A stretch of 59,668 nucleotides of DNA from JALORV01 sp035429805 (GCA_035429805.1 DAOMFL010000014.1:1-59668), one strand, 5' to 3'; shown: positions 36,913 to 45,767, counted from the stretch's first letter. Numbers and translations: made by a program. The notes: generated from the sequence alone by a model not told the origin.

Positions 36913-37143
36913 ATGGCCGACGACCCGAATACCGACCGCGGACCGGCTCCGGCGCCGCGCCGGGCGGGTTTCCTGCAGACGATGCGGGCCGTGCTCTGGT
37001 CGTTCTTCGGAGTGCGCAAGCGCGCAGGGTATGAGAGGGATGCAGCGCAGCTGAATCCGGTGCACGTGATCATCGCCGGCATCATCGCGGCGGCGGTCTT
37101 CGTGACGGTGCTGCTGCTGGTCGTAAGAACGGTCGTGAGCTAG
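36913..37143 (+). CDS. DUF2970 membrane protein
   Basis: A 76-residue protein with a polar N-terminus, the family motif TMRAVLWSFFGVRKR and one C-terminal membrane helix (VIIAGIIAAAVFVTVLLLV). DUF2970 genes lie between ctaG and coxC in many betaproteobacteria; their role is unknown but presumably linked to the oxidase. ATG 36901 (80 residues) is an alternative start; 36913 has the better Shine-Dalgarno (GGATGA). Confidence 0.83.
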   Translation: MADDPNTDRGPAPAPRRAGFLQTMRAVLWSFFGVRKRAGYERDAAQLNPVHVIIAGIIAAAVFVTVLLLVVRTVVS

Positions 37144-37163
37144 ACGAGAAGAAGGGAGAGAAG

Positions 37164-38027
37164 ATGGCCAACACACACGGCGGCGCAGCGCCGGACTACT
37201 TCGTGCCGGCGCCGGCCCGCTGGCCGATGGTCGGAATGATCGCGATGGCCTTCACGGGCATCGGCGCCGGTCTCGTCGTCAACCACAACACGACCGGATT
37301 CATCCCGCTGGCGATCGGCCTGGCCACCCTTGTCTACATGATGATCGGCTGGTTCTCGACGGTCGCCGGAGAGTCCGAGCACGGCGCCTACAACCGCAAG
37401 GTCGATGCCTCGTTCCGCTGGGGGATGGGCTGGTTCATCTTCTCCGAGGTGATGTTTTTCGCGTCGTTCTTCGGCGCGCTGTTCTACGCGCGCGTGATCA
37501 CGGCGCCGATGCTGGGCGATTTCGATCACAAGCTGCTGTGGCCGGACTTCAACCCGACCTGGCCGCACAACGGACCCGCGGGCATCGTCGATGCATTCAC
37601 GAGGATCGGACCCTTCTGGCTGCCGACGATCAACACGGCGCTGCTGCTCAGCTCGGGCGTGACGCTGACGATCTCTCACCATGCGCTGAGGGCCAATCAC
37701 CGCAGCAGCGCGATCATGTGGCTGGCGCTCACGGTCCTGCTGGGAGCGACCTTCCTCGGCGTGCAGATGTACGAATACGGGCACGCCTACTCACACTTGA
37801 ACCTCAGGCTGTCGTCGGGAATCTTCGGCTCGACGTTCTTCATGCTGACGGGCTTTCACGGCTTCCACGTGTTCGTCGGCGCCATCATGCTGAGCGTCGT
37901 GCTGCTTCGGCTGGCGCGCGGGCACTTCAAGCCGGACCATCACTTCGCCTTCGAGGGCGCCGCGTGGTACTGGCACTTCGTCGATGTCGTTTGGATCGGC
38001 CTCTACATCGTCGTCTACTGGCTCTAG
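37164..38027 (+). CDS. coxC: Cytochrome c oxidase subunit III
   Basis: A 287-residue membrane protein with seven helices, lacking metal centres, that stabilises subunit I and proton uptake. Diagnostic segments are WGMGWFIFSEVMFFASFFGA, TGFHGFHVFVGA and the ending AAWYWHFVDVVWIGLYIVVY. The ATG follows a GGGAGAG Shine-Dalgarno. A strong intrinsic terminator lies 19 bases after the stop, ending the coxB-A-C transcript. Confidence 0.96.
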   Translation: MANTHGGAAPDYFVPAPARWPMVGMIAMAFTGIGAGLVVNHNTTGFIPLAIGLATLVYMMIGWFSTVAGESEHGAYNRKVDASFRWGMGWFIFSEVMFFASFFGALFYARVITAPMLGDFDHKLLWPDFNPTWPHNGPAGIVDAFTRIGPFWLPTINTALLLSSGVTLTISHHALRANHRSSAIMWLALTVLLGATFLGVQMYEYGHAYSHLNLRLSSGIFGSTFFMLTGFHGFHVFVGAIMLSVVLLRLARGHFKPDHHFAFEGAAWYWHFVDVVWIGLYIVVYWL

Positions 38028-38045
38028 CCGACGGTCCGGGTGGCA

Positions 38046-38077
38046 GACTGCGGCGCCTGCGGGCGCCGCAGTCTTTT
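38046..38077 (+). terminator. Intrinsic terminator of the cox structural operon
   Basis: GACTGCGGCGCC (38046-38057) pairs perfectly over 12 bp with GGCGCCGCAGTC (38062-38073) around loop TGCG, followed by TTTT. It lies between coxC and the convergent DUF2909 gene. Confidence 0.92.
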
Positions 38078-38087
38078 CCACGCCGCT

Positions 38088-38285
38088 CTAATAGGAACGC
38101 GGCTCGATCCAGCCCATCCAATAGCTGAAGAGGATGAAGAGGAACAACGCCACCGACAGGCCGACGCGCACCGTGAGTGCATTCACTGTCCGGTTCGTGC
38201 TGCCGCGGTCGCGCACGAGAAACACAAGCGCCGAGCCCAGTGAAACGAGGATGCCGACGAAGGCGATGACGATGATGGTGCGCAT
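38088..38285 (-). CDS. DUF2909 twin-transmembrane protein
   Basis: A 65-residue protein with two membrane helices (about 3-22 and 42-60) joined by a short charged loop (RDRGSTNRT). It matches the DUF2909 twin-TM proteins found opposite coxC and SURF1 genes in betaproteobacteria. It is the only minus-strand gene within the oxidase locus. Function unknown. Confidence 0.82.
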   Translation of the reverse strand: MRTIIVIAFVGILVSLGSALVFLVRDRGSTNRTVNALTVRVGLSVALFLFILFSYWMGWIEPRSY

Positions 38286-38327
38286 GCGTGAGTGCCGATC
38301 GGCCTTCGCATTATCCCACTGCGGACG

Positions 38328-39059
38328 ATGAACACCCGCGCCTCGACGCTATACACGGCACTGGCAATCGCCGCCGGCGTGGCTGTCGCAGTGCTCGCGA
38401 CGCTGCTCGGCAACTGGCAGACGAGGCGCGGCGATGCGAAGGAAGCGATCGAGGCGCATTGGATCGCCGCCGAGGCCGCCGCGCCGGTCGCGGTGTCGAG
38501 CCGCAGTGATGCACTGGCGGTGGCAGCAGCGCTGCCAAGCCGGGTCACCCTGCGGGGTGGCTTCATTGGCGCGGCGACAGTGTTCGTCGACAACCGCACG
38601 CTCGATGGAGCTGCCGGCTTCCAGGTTGTCACGCCGCTGCGACTGGGAGACGGGAGCGCAGTGCTGGTGAACCGTGGCTGGCTGCCGCGCGATGCGCGCG
38701 ACCCGGCGCGCATGCCGCCGCTGGTGACGCCGGACGGGCCGGTGACCGTCGAGGGCCTCGCGGTGGCGCGTGTGCCACACCTGCTCGAACTCGCGCCGGC
38801 CGCAAGCCTGTCGCTGCCGGGAATCTGGCCCAATCTCGAGTTTGCAGACTTCGAACGGGTGGCCCGCATCGACGTTGCGCCCCTCATCGTGCAGCAGACA
38901 AACGACACTGCCGATGGACTGCGCCGCGTCTGGCCAAGGCCGGCGGCAGGTGTGGAGAAGCATCGCGGCTATGCGCTGCAGTGGTACGGGCTCGCCATCC
39001 TCAGCGCCGGTCTGACGCTGTATTACGGCGCGCGTGCGCTGCGGCGAAAGGGCGCATGA
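38328..39059 (+). CDS. SURF1-family cytochrome oxidase assembly protein
   Basis: A 243-residue SURF1/Shy1 homologue, with membrane helices at both ends (about 10-27 and 221-238) and a large periplasmic loop containing the family motifs VTLRGGFIG and VLVNRGWLPRD. SURF1 helps place heme a into subunit I. The start ATG 38328 is chosen because MNTRASTLYTALAI begins directly before the first helix. It overlaps the next gene by 4 bases (ATGA). Confidence 0.91.
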   Translation: MNTRASTLYTALAIAAGVAVAVLATLLGNWQTRRGDAKEAIEAHWIAAEAAAPVAVSSRSDALAVAAALPSRVTLRGGFIGAATVFVDNRTLDGAAGFQVVTPLRLGDGSAVLVNRGWLPRDARDPARMPPLVTPDGPVTVEGLAVARVPHLLELAPAASLSLPGIWPNLEFADFERVARIDVAPLIVQQTNDTADGLRRVWPRPAAGVEKHRGYALQWYGLAILSAGLTLYYGARALRRKGA

Positions 39060-39676
39060 ACCTGAAGGCCGACGCCGTGAGGGGGCCGGGCCACTGGCGC
39101 CGATACCGCCTGCTTTATGCGGTCATCGCCGTCTGCGCTGCCCCGGTGGTGGCGTCGTACCTCGCCTATTACGTGTTTCCTCCGAGCGGACGCACCAACT
39201 ACGGTGCGCTGCTCGAGCCGCGTCCGGTGCCCCCACTCGGGCTTGCCAGGCTCGACGGCCGGGCATTTTCTTTCGACGAACTGGCCGGCAAGTGGGTGAT
39301 GGTGACGGCGTCCGACGCCTCGTGCGACGCTGCGTGTTCGGCGGCGCTGCTGCAGATGCGGCAGCAGCGGCTGATGACGGGCAAGGAGCGCGACCGCATC
39401 GAGCGCGTATGGCTGATCACGGGCGACGCGGCCATTGCACCCGAGCTGCTGCGCGACTATGACGGCATGCTGTTCGTGCGCGCGCCGTCGGCTGCGGTGC
39501 GCAATCTGCTGGCGCCGGACGGGAGTGCGACCGCGGGTCACGTGTGGCTCGTCGATCCGATGGGCAACCTCATGCTGCGCTGGCCGCAGGAGCCGGACCA
39601 GCAACGCGTGAAGAAGGACCTGGCGCGCCTGCTGACGGCATCGAGCCACTGGATGCGCGTCGAGCGCAAGGACTGA
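39056..39676 (+). CDS. SCO-like thioredoxin-fold membrane protein
   Basis: A 206-residue protein with one N-terminal membrane helix (about 20-41) and a thioredoxin-like domain. A CDAAC pair with SCO-type spacing (Cys-x3-Cys) and a later His (AGHVWLVDP) suggest SCO-like copper binding or thiol chemistry, though overall similarity to SCO1 is low. It is translationally coupled to SURF1 upstream and shares a base between its stop and the ctaA start (TGATG). Probable role in oxidase assembly, inferred from context. Confidence 0.8.
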   Translation: MNLKADAVRGPGHWRRYRLLYAVIAVCAAPVVASYLAYYVFPPSGRTNYGALLEPRPVPPLGLARLDGRAFSFDELAGKWVMVTASDASCDAACSAALLQMRQQRLMTGKERDRIERVWLITGDAAIAPELLRDYDGMLFVRAPSAAVRNLLAPDGSATAGHVWLVDPMGNLMLRWPQEPDQQRVKKDLARLLTASSHWMRVERKD

Positions 39677-40782
39677 TGGACGCGGCAGCGCTCGGCTGGC
39701 TCGCTCTCAAGGGCGTCGGCGTCGCGGCCGTGCCGCTTGCGTACGTCGCGCTTTCGCGTGACCCGGCCAAGTACCGCAAGCTCGCGTGGGTCACCGCCTT
39801 CCTGACGCTCGACCTCATCATGTTCGGCAGCTTCACGCGCCTCACCGACTCGGGACTGGGCTGCCCGGACTGGCCCGGGTGCTACGGGCATTCGAATCCG
39901 TTATCGGCGGGCGAATCGATCCGCGCCGCGGAAACGGCCCAGCCCACCGGTCCGGTCACGATGACGAAGGCCTGGATCGAAATGCTGCATCGCTACTTCG
40001 CGATGGGCATCGGCCTGCTGATCATCATTCTGACGATCCAGGCATGGCGGCGGCAGCGCTTCGATCGCGACGCGCCTTCGCCCTGGCTCGCCACCGCCGC
40101 CCTGCTGTGGGTGTGCGTGCAGGGCGCCTTTGGCGCGTTCACTGTGACGATGAAACTGCAGCCTGTCGTCGTCACGGCGCACCTGCTGGGCGGCATGATG
40201 CTGCTGGCACTGCTGACGCTGCTGGCATTGCGGGAGGGCCCGCCGCCGCCCGTCGTGCCGCGGGCGGCGCGGCTGGCACCGCTGGCCCTCGCCGCGCTGG
40301 GTGTGGTCGCCCTGCAGATCGCACTGGGCGGCTGGGTCAGCAGCAACTATGCCGTGCTTGCGTGCCCGGACCTACCGAAGTGCCAGGGCGCATGGCTGCC
40401 ACCGATGGACTTCGTGCACGGCTACACGCTGTGGCGCCCGCTCGGCATGACCGGCGACGGCGCGATGATTCCGTTCCAGTCGCTGGTGGCGATTCACTTC
40501 ACCCACCGCGTCTTTGCGGTGTTCGTCCTGATGCTGCTCGCAGGGTTCGTCGCGGCGGCCTGGAGGGTGCCGGGACTCGGGCCCGTGTCCCGGGGACTCC
40601 TCGCCGCGCTGCTGCTGCAGCTTGCGACCGGCCTTTCGAATGTCGTGCTGAACTGGCCGCTCGCGTCGGCCGTGCTGCACAGTGGCGGGGCTGCGCTGCT
40701 GGTCGTCCTGCTCGTCGTGGCGGTCGATCGGACGCGTGCAGGCGGTAAAATCGCAGGTTCTTCGCAGAGCCACAGAAACTGA
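39676..40782 (+). CDS. ctaA: Heme A synthase CtaA (COX15)
   Basis: Oxidises the C8 methyl of heme O to give heme A for the oxidase. The 368-residue product has eight membrane helices and two pairs of conserved His (EMLHRYFAMG, TAHLLGG, IHFTHR, VLHSGG). Two Cys pairs occur in the external loops (GCPDWPGCYG and ACPDLPKCQG), as in the COX15 type. The ATG at 39676 shares a base with the preceding stop, and the ctaB start overlaps its own stop. Confidence 0.95.
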   Translation: MDAAALGWLALKGVGVAAVPLAYVALSRDPAKYRKLAWVTAFLTLDLIMFGSFTRLTDSGLGCPDWPGCYGHSNPLSAGESIRAAETAQPTGPVTMTKAWIEMLHRYFAMGIGLLIIILTIQAWRRQRFDRDAPSPWLATAALLWVCVQGAFGAFTVTMKLQPVVVTAHLLGGMMLLALLTLLALREGPPPPVVPRAARLAPLALAALGVVALQIALGGWVSSNYAVLACPDLPKCQGAWLPPMDFVHGYTLWRPLGMTGDGAMIPFQSLVAIHFTHRVFAVFVLMLLAGFVAAAWRVPGLGPVSRGLLAALLLQLATGLSNVVLNWPLASAVLHSGGAALLVVLLVVAVDRTRAGGKIAGSSQSHRN

Positions 40783-41675
40783 TGCCCGGCCAGCTCTCCG
40801 CCGCCCAGCGCTCGCTGGGCCACCTCGCGTCCCAGTACTGGGCGCTGACCAAGCCGCGCGTCACGCAATTGGCCATTTTCTGCGCGGTGATCGGCATGTT
40901 TCTCGCGGTGCCCGGGCTGCCCTCGCCGCGGGCCGTGCTGATGGCCACGCTGGGCATCTGGCTGCTCGCCGGGGCGGCCTTCGCGGTGAACTCGCTGATC
41001 GAGCAGCATATCGACGCGAAGATGGCACGCACGCGGATGCGGCCTTTGCCGCGCGGTGACCTGACGGCCGTGCAGGCGCTGGCGTTTTCCGGCTTCATCG
41101 GCGGAGCCGGCATGTGGGTGCTGTACACGCAGGTGAACCCGCTGACGATGTGGCTCACGTTCGCGACGTTTGTCGGCTATGCGGTCGTGTACACGGTGCT
41201 GCTCAAGCCGCACACACCGCAGAACATCGTCATTGGCGGCATGAGCGGCGCGATGCCGCCGGTGCTGGGCTGGGCCGCCGTCACGAACAGTGCGCCGCCG
41301 GAAGCGTGGCTGCTTGCGCTCATCATCTTCGTCTGGACGCCCCCGCATTTCTGGGCGCTGGCGCTGTACCGCATCGAGGACTACCGCAAGGCCGGCTGGC
41401 CGATGCTGCCGGTCACGCATGGTGAGCCGCTGACGCGGCTGCACGTGCTGCTCTACACGATCGGGCTTGTCGCGACAACCGCGCTTCCCTATGTGGTGCA
41501 GATGTCCGGACTGCTGTACCTGTTCGCGGCGCTGGCGCTTGGAGCGGTGTTCGTCGCCTACGCATGGCGGCTCTACCGCGCGCCGACGCCGGCTCTGGCC
41601 CGTGCGACATTCAACTATTCGATCGTCTACCTCGCGGCGCTGTTTGCGGCGCTGCTCGCCGATCACTACGTCTGA
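40782..41675 (+). CDS. ctaB: Protoheme IX farnesyltransferase CtaB (COX10)
   Basis: Membrane prenyltransferase making heme O from heme B, the step before CtaA. The 297-residue protein has about nine helices with the Asp-rich prenyl diphosphate motif NSLIEQHIDAKMARTRMRP split here at its key residues Asn/Asp/Asp, and VWTPPHFWALALYR as the second motif. The start is coupled to ctaA (TGATG). The Shine-Dalgarno is inside the ctaA end. Confidence 0.95.
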   Translation: MPGQLSAAQRSLGHLASQYWALTKPRVTQLAIFCAVIGMFLAVPGLPSPRAVLMATLGIWLLAGAAFAVNSLIEQHIDAKMARTRMRPLPRGDLTAVQALAFSGFIGGAGMWVLYTQVNPLTMWLTFATFVGYAVVYTVLLKPHTPQNIVIGGMSGAMPPVLGWAAVTNSAPPEAWLLALIIFVWTPPHFWALALYRIEDYRKAGWPMLPVTHGEPLTRLHVLLYTIGLVATTALPYVVQMSGLLYLFAALALGAVFVAYAWRLYRAPTPALARATFNYSIVYLAALFAALLADHYV

Positions 41676-41702
41676 TCGCGGGTTCGAATCGGGGAGGCGG
41701 CC

Positions 41703-42278
41703 ATGATCCGTGCGTTCATCGTATGCCTGACCGTCATCGCGGGCGGGCTGCTCGCCGGCTGCTCCCCGCCGGCCTTCAAGTCAGTCGACATCACCGGCGC
41801 CAATTACGCGCGCGGCTTTACGCTCGAATCGGCGAGCGGCGGACAACGCACGCTGGCCGACTTCCGCGGCAAACTGGTGGTCATCTTCTTCGGGTTCACG
41901 CAGTGTCCGGACGTGTGTCCGACCACCCTCTCGGACTTTGCCGAGGCGAAGAAGCGGCTCGGCGCCGCCGGCGAGAAGGTTCAGGTGGTGTTCATCACGA
42001 TCGACCCCGAGCGCGACACCGCGGCGGTGCTGGCGCAGTACGTGCCGGGTTTCGATCCGAGCTTCATAGCGCTGCGCGGGTCGCCCGAACAGACGGCGGC
42101 GACCGCCAGGGAGTTCAAGATCTTCTACCAGAAGGTTGCCGGCAAGACGCCGACTTCATACACGATGGACCACACCGCAGGGGCCTACGTGTTCGACACC
42201 GATGGACGCGTGCGTCTCTTTGTCCGGCACGGCACGTCGGTGGACGACATCGTCGCCGACCTGCGCCAGCTTCTCTGA
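41703..42278 (+). CDS. SCO1/SenC copper chaperone
   Basis: A 191-residue lipoprotein-like or anchored SCO protein: an N-terminal signal with a candidate lipobox (LLAGC, Cys20), then a thioredoxin fold with the copper site CPDVC (Cys-x3-Cys) and the distal His in TMDHTAGAYV. SCO proteins deliver copper to, or reduce, CuA of subunit II. It is 27 bases after ctaB, the last plus-strand gene of the oxidase locus, and converges with the oxygenase gene. Confidence 0.93.
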   Translation: MIRAFIVCLTVIAGGLLAGCSPPAFKSVDITGANYARGFTLESASGGQRTLADFRGKLVVIFFGFTQCPDVCPTTLSDFAEAKKRLGAAGEKVQVVFITIDPERDTAAVLAQYVPGFDPSFIALRGSPEQTAATAREFKIFYQKVAGKTPTSYTMDHTAGAYVFDTDGRVRLFVRHGTSVDDIVADLRQLL

Positions 42279-42288
42279 GGCGCCGCGC

Positions 42289-42912
42289 CTAGTCGATCAT
42301 TCCGGTGGTTGCGGAGACACGCGTCGCGCTCGACACCACGCGTGCGTCCGCGAAGTATGCGCCCATGCCGAAGCGGTCCCGGACAGAATCCGTCAGGTCA
42401 ACTTCGAAGCCGATGAAAACGCTCGCTGCCGCATCGGCGTAGTCGCCGGCGCAGTACCTTTCAGCGCCGCGGCGAAGCACGCCGTGGACCTCGAACGGAT
42501 CGAAGACGACGAGCGCGCCCGGCTCGACGGCAAGGCACAACCCCGCGAGCGGGAACACCATGTCGACCGGCGGCCCGCTGACGTACCAGACGCCAAACAA
42601 CACGTCGCCGAAGTGCGCGTCGGTATGAAAGAACGCGCCGCGGCACATATACCACTCGAGTCGCGCCCGCAACGCCGGCGCCCATTCCGGATCGAGCGCG
42701 GACGCGATCTCCCGGTGGACATCGGCATCGCTCCAGGTCCCTCCCGAATGCACGCGGCCGACTTCGAGCGCGCCGGTGCCCGGCCGATCTGCGCGGCGCC
42801 GGAGTTCCAGCGGGATCGGGCGGGCTCCATGCGCGACCCGCGTTGCGACAGGACGCATCCCGGCATCGGAACCGGCAAGTCGAGGCGCGGCCGTGACGGC
42901 GAGGTACTGCAT
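42289..42912 (-). CDS. Putative Fe(II)/2-oxoglutarate-dependent oxygenase
   Basis: A 207-residue protein with a double-stranded beta-helix iron site: His96-Thr-Asp98 (AFFHTDAHFGD) and distal His143 (FDPFEVHGVLRRG), followed by arginines that could hold 2-oxoglutarate. No close named family was recognised. It is the last minus-strand gene before rpoH's terminator, so it is probably a separate transcript. The iron triad is read from the sequence; the reaction is unknown. It converges with the SCO gene with a 10-base gap. Confidence 0.68.
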   Translation of the reverse strand: MQYLAVTAAPRLAGSDAGMRPVATRVAHGARPIPLELRRRADRPGTGALEVGRVHSGGTWSDADVHREIASALDPEWAPALRARLEWYMCRGAFFHTDAHFGDVLFGVWYVSGPPVDMVFPLAGLCLAVEPGALVVFDPFEVHGVLRRGAERYCAGDYADAAASVFIGFEVDLTDSVRDRFGMGAYFADARVVSSATRVSATTGMID

Positions 42913-42930
42913 CAGCTCATTATCCGGCGC

Positions 42931-42958
42931 AAAAAAAGGCCCCAGCTAGGCTGGGGCC
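42931..42958 (-). terminator. Intrinsic terminator of rpoH
   Basis: GGCCCCAGC (42938-42946) pairs with GCTGGGGCC (42950-42958) around loop TAG. On the minus strand the stem is followed by seven T (42931-42937). It lies 85 bases after the rpoH stop. Confidence 0.92.
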
Positions 42959-43043
42959 AGTGTCCGCCTCGTCGGAGGAGAGGGGGGAGGAGCGGAGGCG
43001 GAATCCTCAGATTCGTCTAAAACATGTCGGCGCCGATCATTCC

Positions 43044-43976
<933 letters not shown>

Positions 43977-43983
43977 AGACATC

Positions 43984-44010
43984 CTAGCACTCTGTGCTGC
44001 TGAGTGCTAA
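43984..44010. promoter_or_regulatory. CIRCE element (HrcA operator) in the rpoH leader
   Basis: CTAGCACTC-N9-GAGTGCTAA matches the CIRCE consensus TTAGCACTC-N9-GAGTGCTAA with one mismatch, 17 of 18 conserved positions and the exact 9-base spacer. It lies between the rpoH -10 and the start codon, and its proximal arm adjoins the AGGA ribosome-binding site. HrcA bound here would block rpoH transcription; the transcript could also form a stem near the ribosome-binding site. Confidence 0.9.
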
Positions 44011-44013
44011 CCG

Positions 44014-44043
44014 ATTAGAAAGAGGTTCCGGGGAAAAGTTCAA
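44014..44043 (-). promoter_or_regulatory. sigma70-like promoter of rpoH
   Basis: On the minus strand, -35 TTGAAC (44043-44038) and -10 TCTAAT (44019-44014) are 18 bases apart. Transcription would start at about 44007, inside the CIRCE element, a typical repressor arrangement. Confidence 0.65.
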
Positions 44044-44045
44044 TC

Positions 44046-44062
44046 CCGATCGATTTGATCGG
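44046..44062. promoter_or_regulatory. Inverted repeat just upstream of the rpoH -35
   Basis: CCGATC-N5-GATCGG (44046-44051 with 44057-44062) is a perfect 6-bp inverted repeat two bases upstream of the -35. It could be a second operator, but no known regulator site was recognised. Confidence 0.35.
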
Positions 44063-44107
44063 AAAATATACAGCGTAACGATTCCCGAGAATGTGTGCGC
44101 ATACTCA

Positions 44108-44992
44108 CTATGGAGAGTGGCGGCGCATTTGAGCCCAGGCCGCGATTGCGCCAACCGCGCCGCCGACCCATGCTGCGACCGCAGCGAACGCCAGCGACCA
44201 CCAGATCGCCACGTTGGGCAGCACCAGTCCAAGCGATTCCGCGTGAGGACCGAGCCCTGCGATCGCTGCCCTGACGAACACGCAGGCCAGCGCGGCTCCC
44301 AGCGCCAGCGCGATCGCGGCCGCATAGGCGTGGGGGCGCCGCACGAATGAAGGCCGCGCTCCAACGCACTGCAGCACGCGTATCTCATCGCGTTGGGGTC
44401 GCGCCACCAGAAGCGCCGCGCCGAGCAACGCCGAGACGACCAGCAGTGCGGCCACCGCTGCGGCGCCGGCTGCTGCGACGAACCCGGCCCGCTTCCATGC
44501 GACGAGGCGACGGAACCAGTCGATGTCGGCCTGCACGATGTCAACTCCGGCCCACTGCCGCGCCGCGTCAGCCGCGCGCTCGATCTGCGTGGGGTCGGCG
44601 TCGAGCGGGAAGCGGGCCACGAGCGTGTCCGGCAGGGGATTCGAACGAGTGTCCGCGACACCGGCCTGGCTGGAGCGCTTGCTGAGTTCTGTCAGAGCCT
44701 GGTCCCGCGTAATGACGCGCACGCTGGCTACGCCTTCGAGCGAGGCGAGCCGGCTTCTCATCGCGTCGAGGTCACCAGCCGTGGACCCCGCCTTGACGAA
44801 GATGCTGATCTCCGGACCGGCCTTCATCGACCTGACCGCGGGCAGTGTCGCCAGCGCCAGCGCGGCGAGCATCAGCGGCAGCGCCATCGCGGCGGCAGCG
44901 AGAGCGACGGCAAGCAGAAAGCGCCCGGGCTGCCGCGCCAGCATCCCGACGGCCCGGCGCAGCGCGTAGAACCGTTCAGCGACCGCGCTCAT
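44108..44992 (-). CDS. ftsX: Cell division protein FtsX
   Basis: Permease-like partner of FtsE that links ATP hydrolysis to EnvC activation in the periplasm. The 294-residue product has the FtsX layout: one N-terminal membrane helix (about 25-50), a periplasmic domain (about 55-165, ISIFVKAGSTAGDLDAMR), and three C-terminal helices (about 175-205, 225-245, 262-285). The ATG overlaps the ftsE stop (ATGA). rpoH lies downstream but is separated by its own promoter. Confidence 0.92.
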   Translation of the reverse strand: MSAVAERFYALRRAVGMLARQPGRFLLAVALAAAAMALPLMLAALALATLPAVRSMKAGPEISIFVKAGSTAGDLDAMRSRLASLEGVASVRVITRDQALTELSKRSSQAGVADTRSNPLPDTLVARFPLDADPTQIERAADAARQWAGVDIVQADIDWFRRLVAWKRAGFVAAAGAAAVAALLVVSALLGAALLVARPQRDEIRVLQCVGARPSFVRRPHAYAAAIALALGAALACVFVRAAIAGLGPHAESLGLVLPNVAIWWSLAFAAVAAWVGGAVGAIAAWAQMRRHSP

Positions 44993-45663
44993 GCACCGCC
45001 CCCAGCCAGCCGGATGACGCGCGCGCGCGACGACAGCGGCTCGGGGAGAGAGTGCGATGCAAACACCACGGTGACACCGGCGCCGACGACCTGCTCCAGC
45101 AACTGCAGCACCGTCGTGGCCGCGGCGTCGTCAAGATGGGCCAGCGGCTCGTCGATGAGCAGCAGCGCGGGGCGATTCACCAGGGCACGCGCGATCGCCA
45201 CGCGCTGGCGCACACTGCCCGCCAGCCTCGACGGCATTGCGTTTCGGTCAACGCCGTCCAGGCCGACCCGCTGCAGGGCTGCAGCTGCGCGCGCCCGGGC
45301 TTCGCTGCGCGACGATCCCGCCGCCGCTGCCGGCAGCGCGACGTTGTCGAGCACGCTGCGATCGTCGAGCAGCGTCGGTTCCTGCGGAACAAGGCCGATC
45401 GAGCGACGAAAATGCGGCAGCGCGCGTCGACCGAGTTCTGCCAGCGGCTGTCCGGCGACACTGATCGTGCCGGCGGTCGGACGTTCGAGCGCCATGATCA
45501 GACGGATCGCGAGGGTCTTGCCCGACCCGGCCGGTCCGGTCAGCACGGCGAACTGGTGGCGCGCGATGGCGAAGCTCAGCGTGTCGAGCACGATCCGGTC
45601 ACCAAAGCGCAGGGTGACGCGGTCGAAGTCGATCAGCGGCGATGGCGCGATGCTGTCGCTCAC
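44989..45663 (-). CDS. ftsE: Cell division ATP-binding protein FtsE with atypical ABC signature
   Basis: ABC-type ATPase of the FtsEX complex, 224 residues from GTG 45663 (239 from GTG 45708). Walker A GPAGSGKT (43-50), Q-loop Gln94, Walker B LLLIDEP with catalytic Glu172 and switch His204 are intact. The ABC signature, normally LSGGEQ in FtsE, reads LAGSVRQRV (147-155). Identification rests on overlap with ftsX and length; the sequence is divergent but the ATPase core is preserved apart from the signature. It is divergent from ppk1. Confidence 0.85.
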   Translation of the reverse strand: MSDSIAPSPLIDFDRVTLRFGDRIVLDTLSFAIARHQFAVLTGPAGSGKTLAIRLIMALERPTAGTISVAGQPLAELGRRALPHFRRSIGLVPQEPTLLDDRSVLDNVALPAAAAGSSRSEARARAAAALQRVGLDGVDRNAMPSRLAGSVRQRVAIARALVNRPALLLIDEPLAHLDDAAATTVLQLLEQVVGAGVTVVFASHSLPEPLSSRARVIRLAGGGA

Positions 45664-45767
45664 GAGCGGATCCGCACCCGGGGCGCCGCTTAGAATGCGT
45701 CGAGCCACGACATCCTGACCATGCGGCCGATTGTACGGTCGTCATCGGCGCGTCATCCTCATCCACT

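Noticed and set aside
45739..45756. Pho-box-like direct repeat (GTCAT units 11 bases apart) upstream of ppk1.
   Set aside because: Each unit matches the PhoB half-site at only 5 of 7 positions, and the site ends 11 bases before the ATG, leaving no room for a -10 and a leader.
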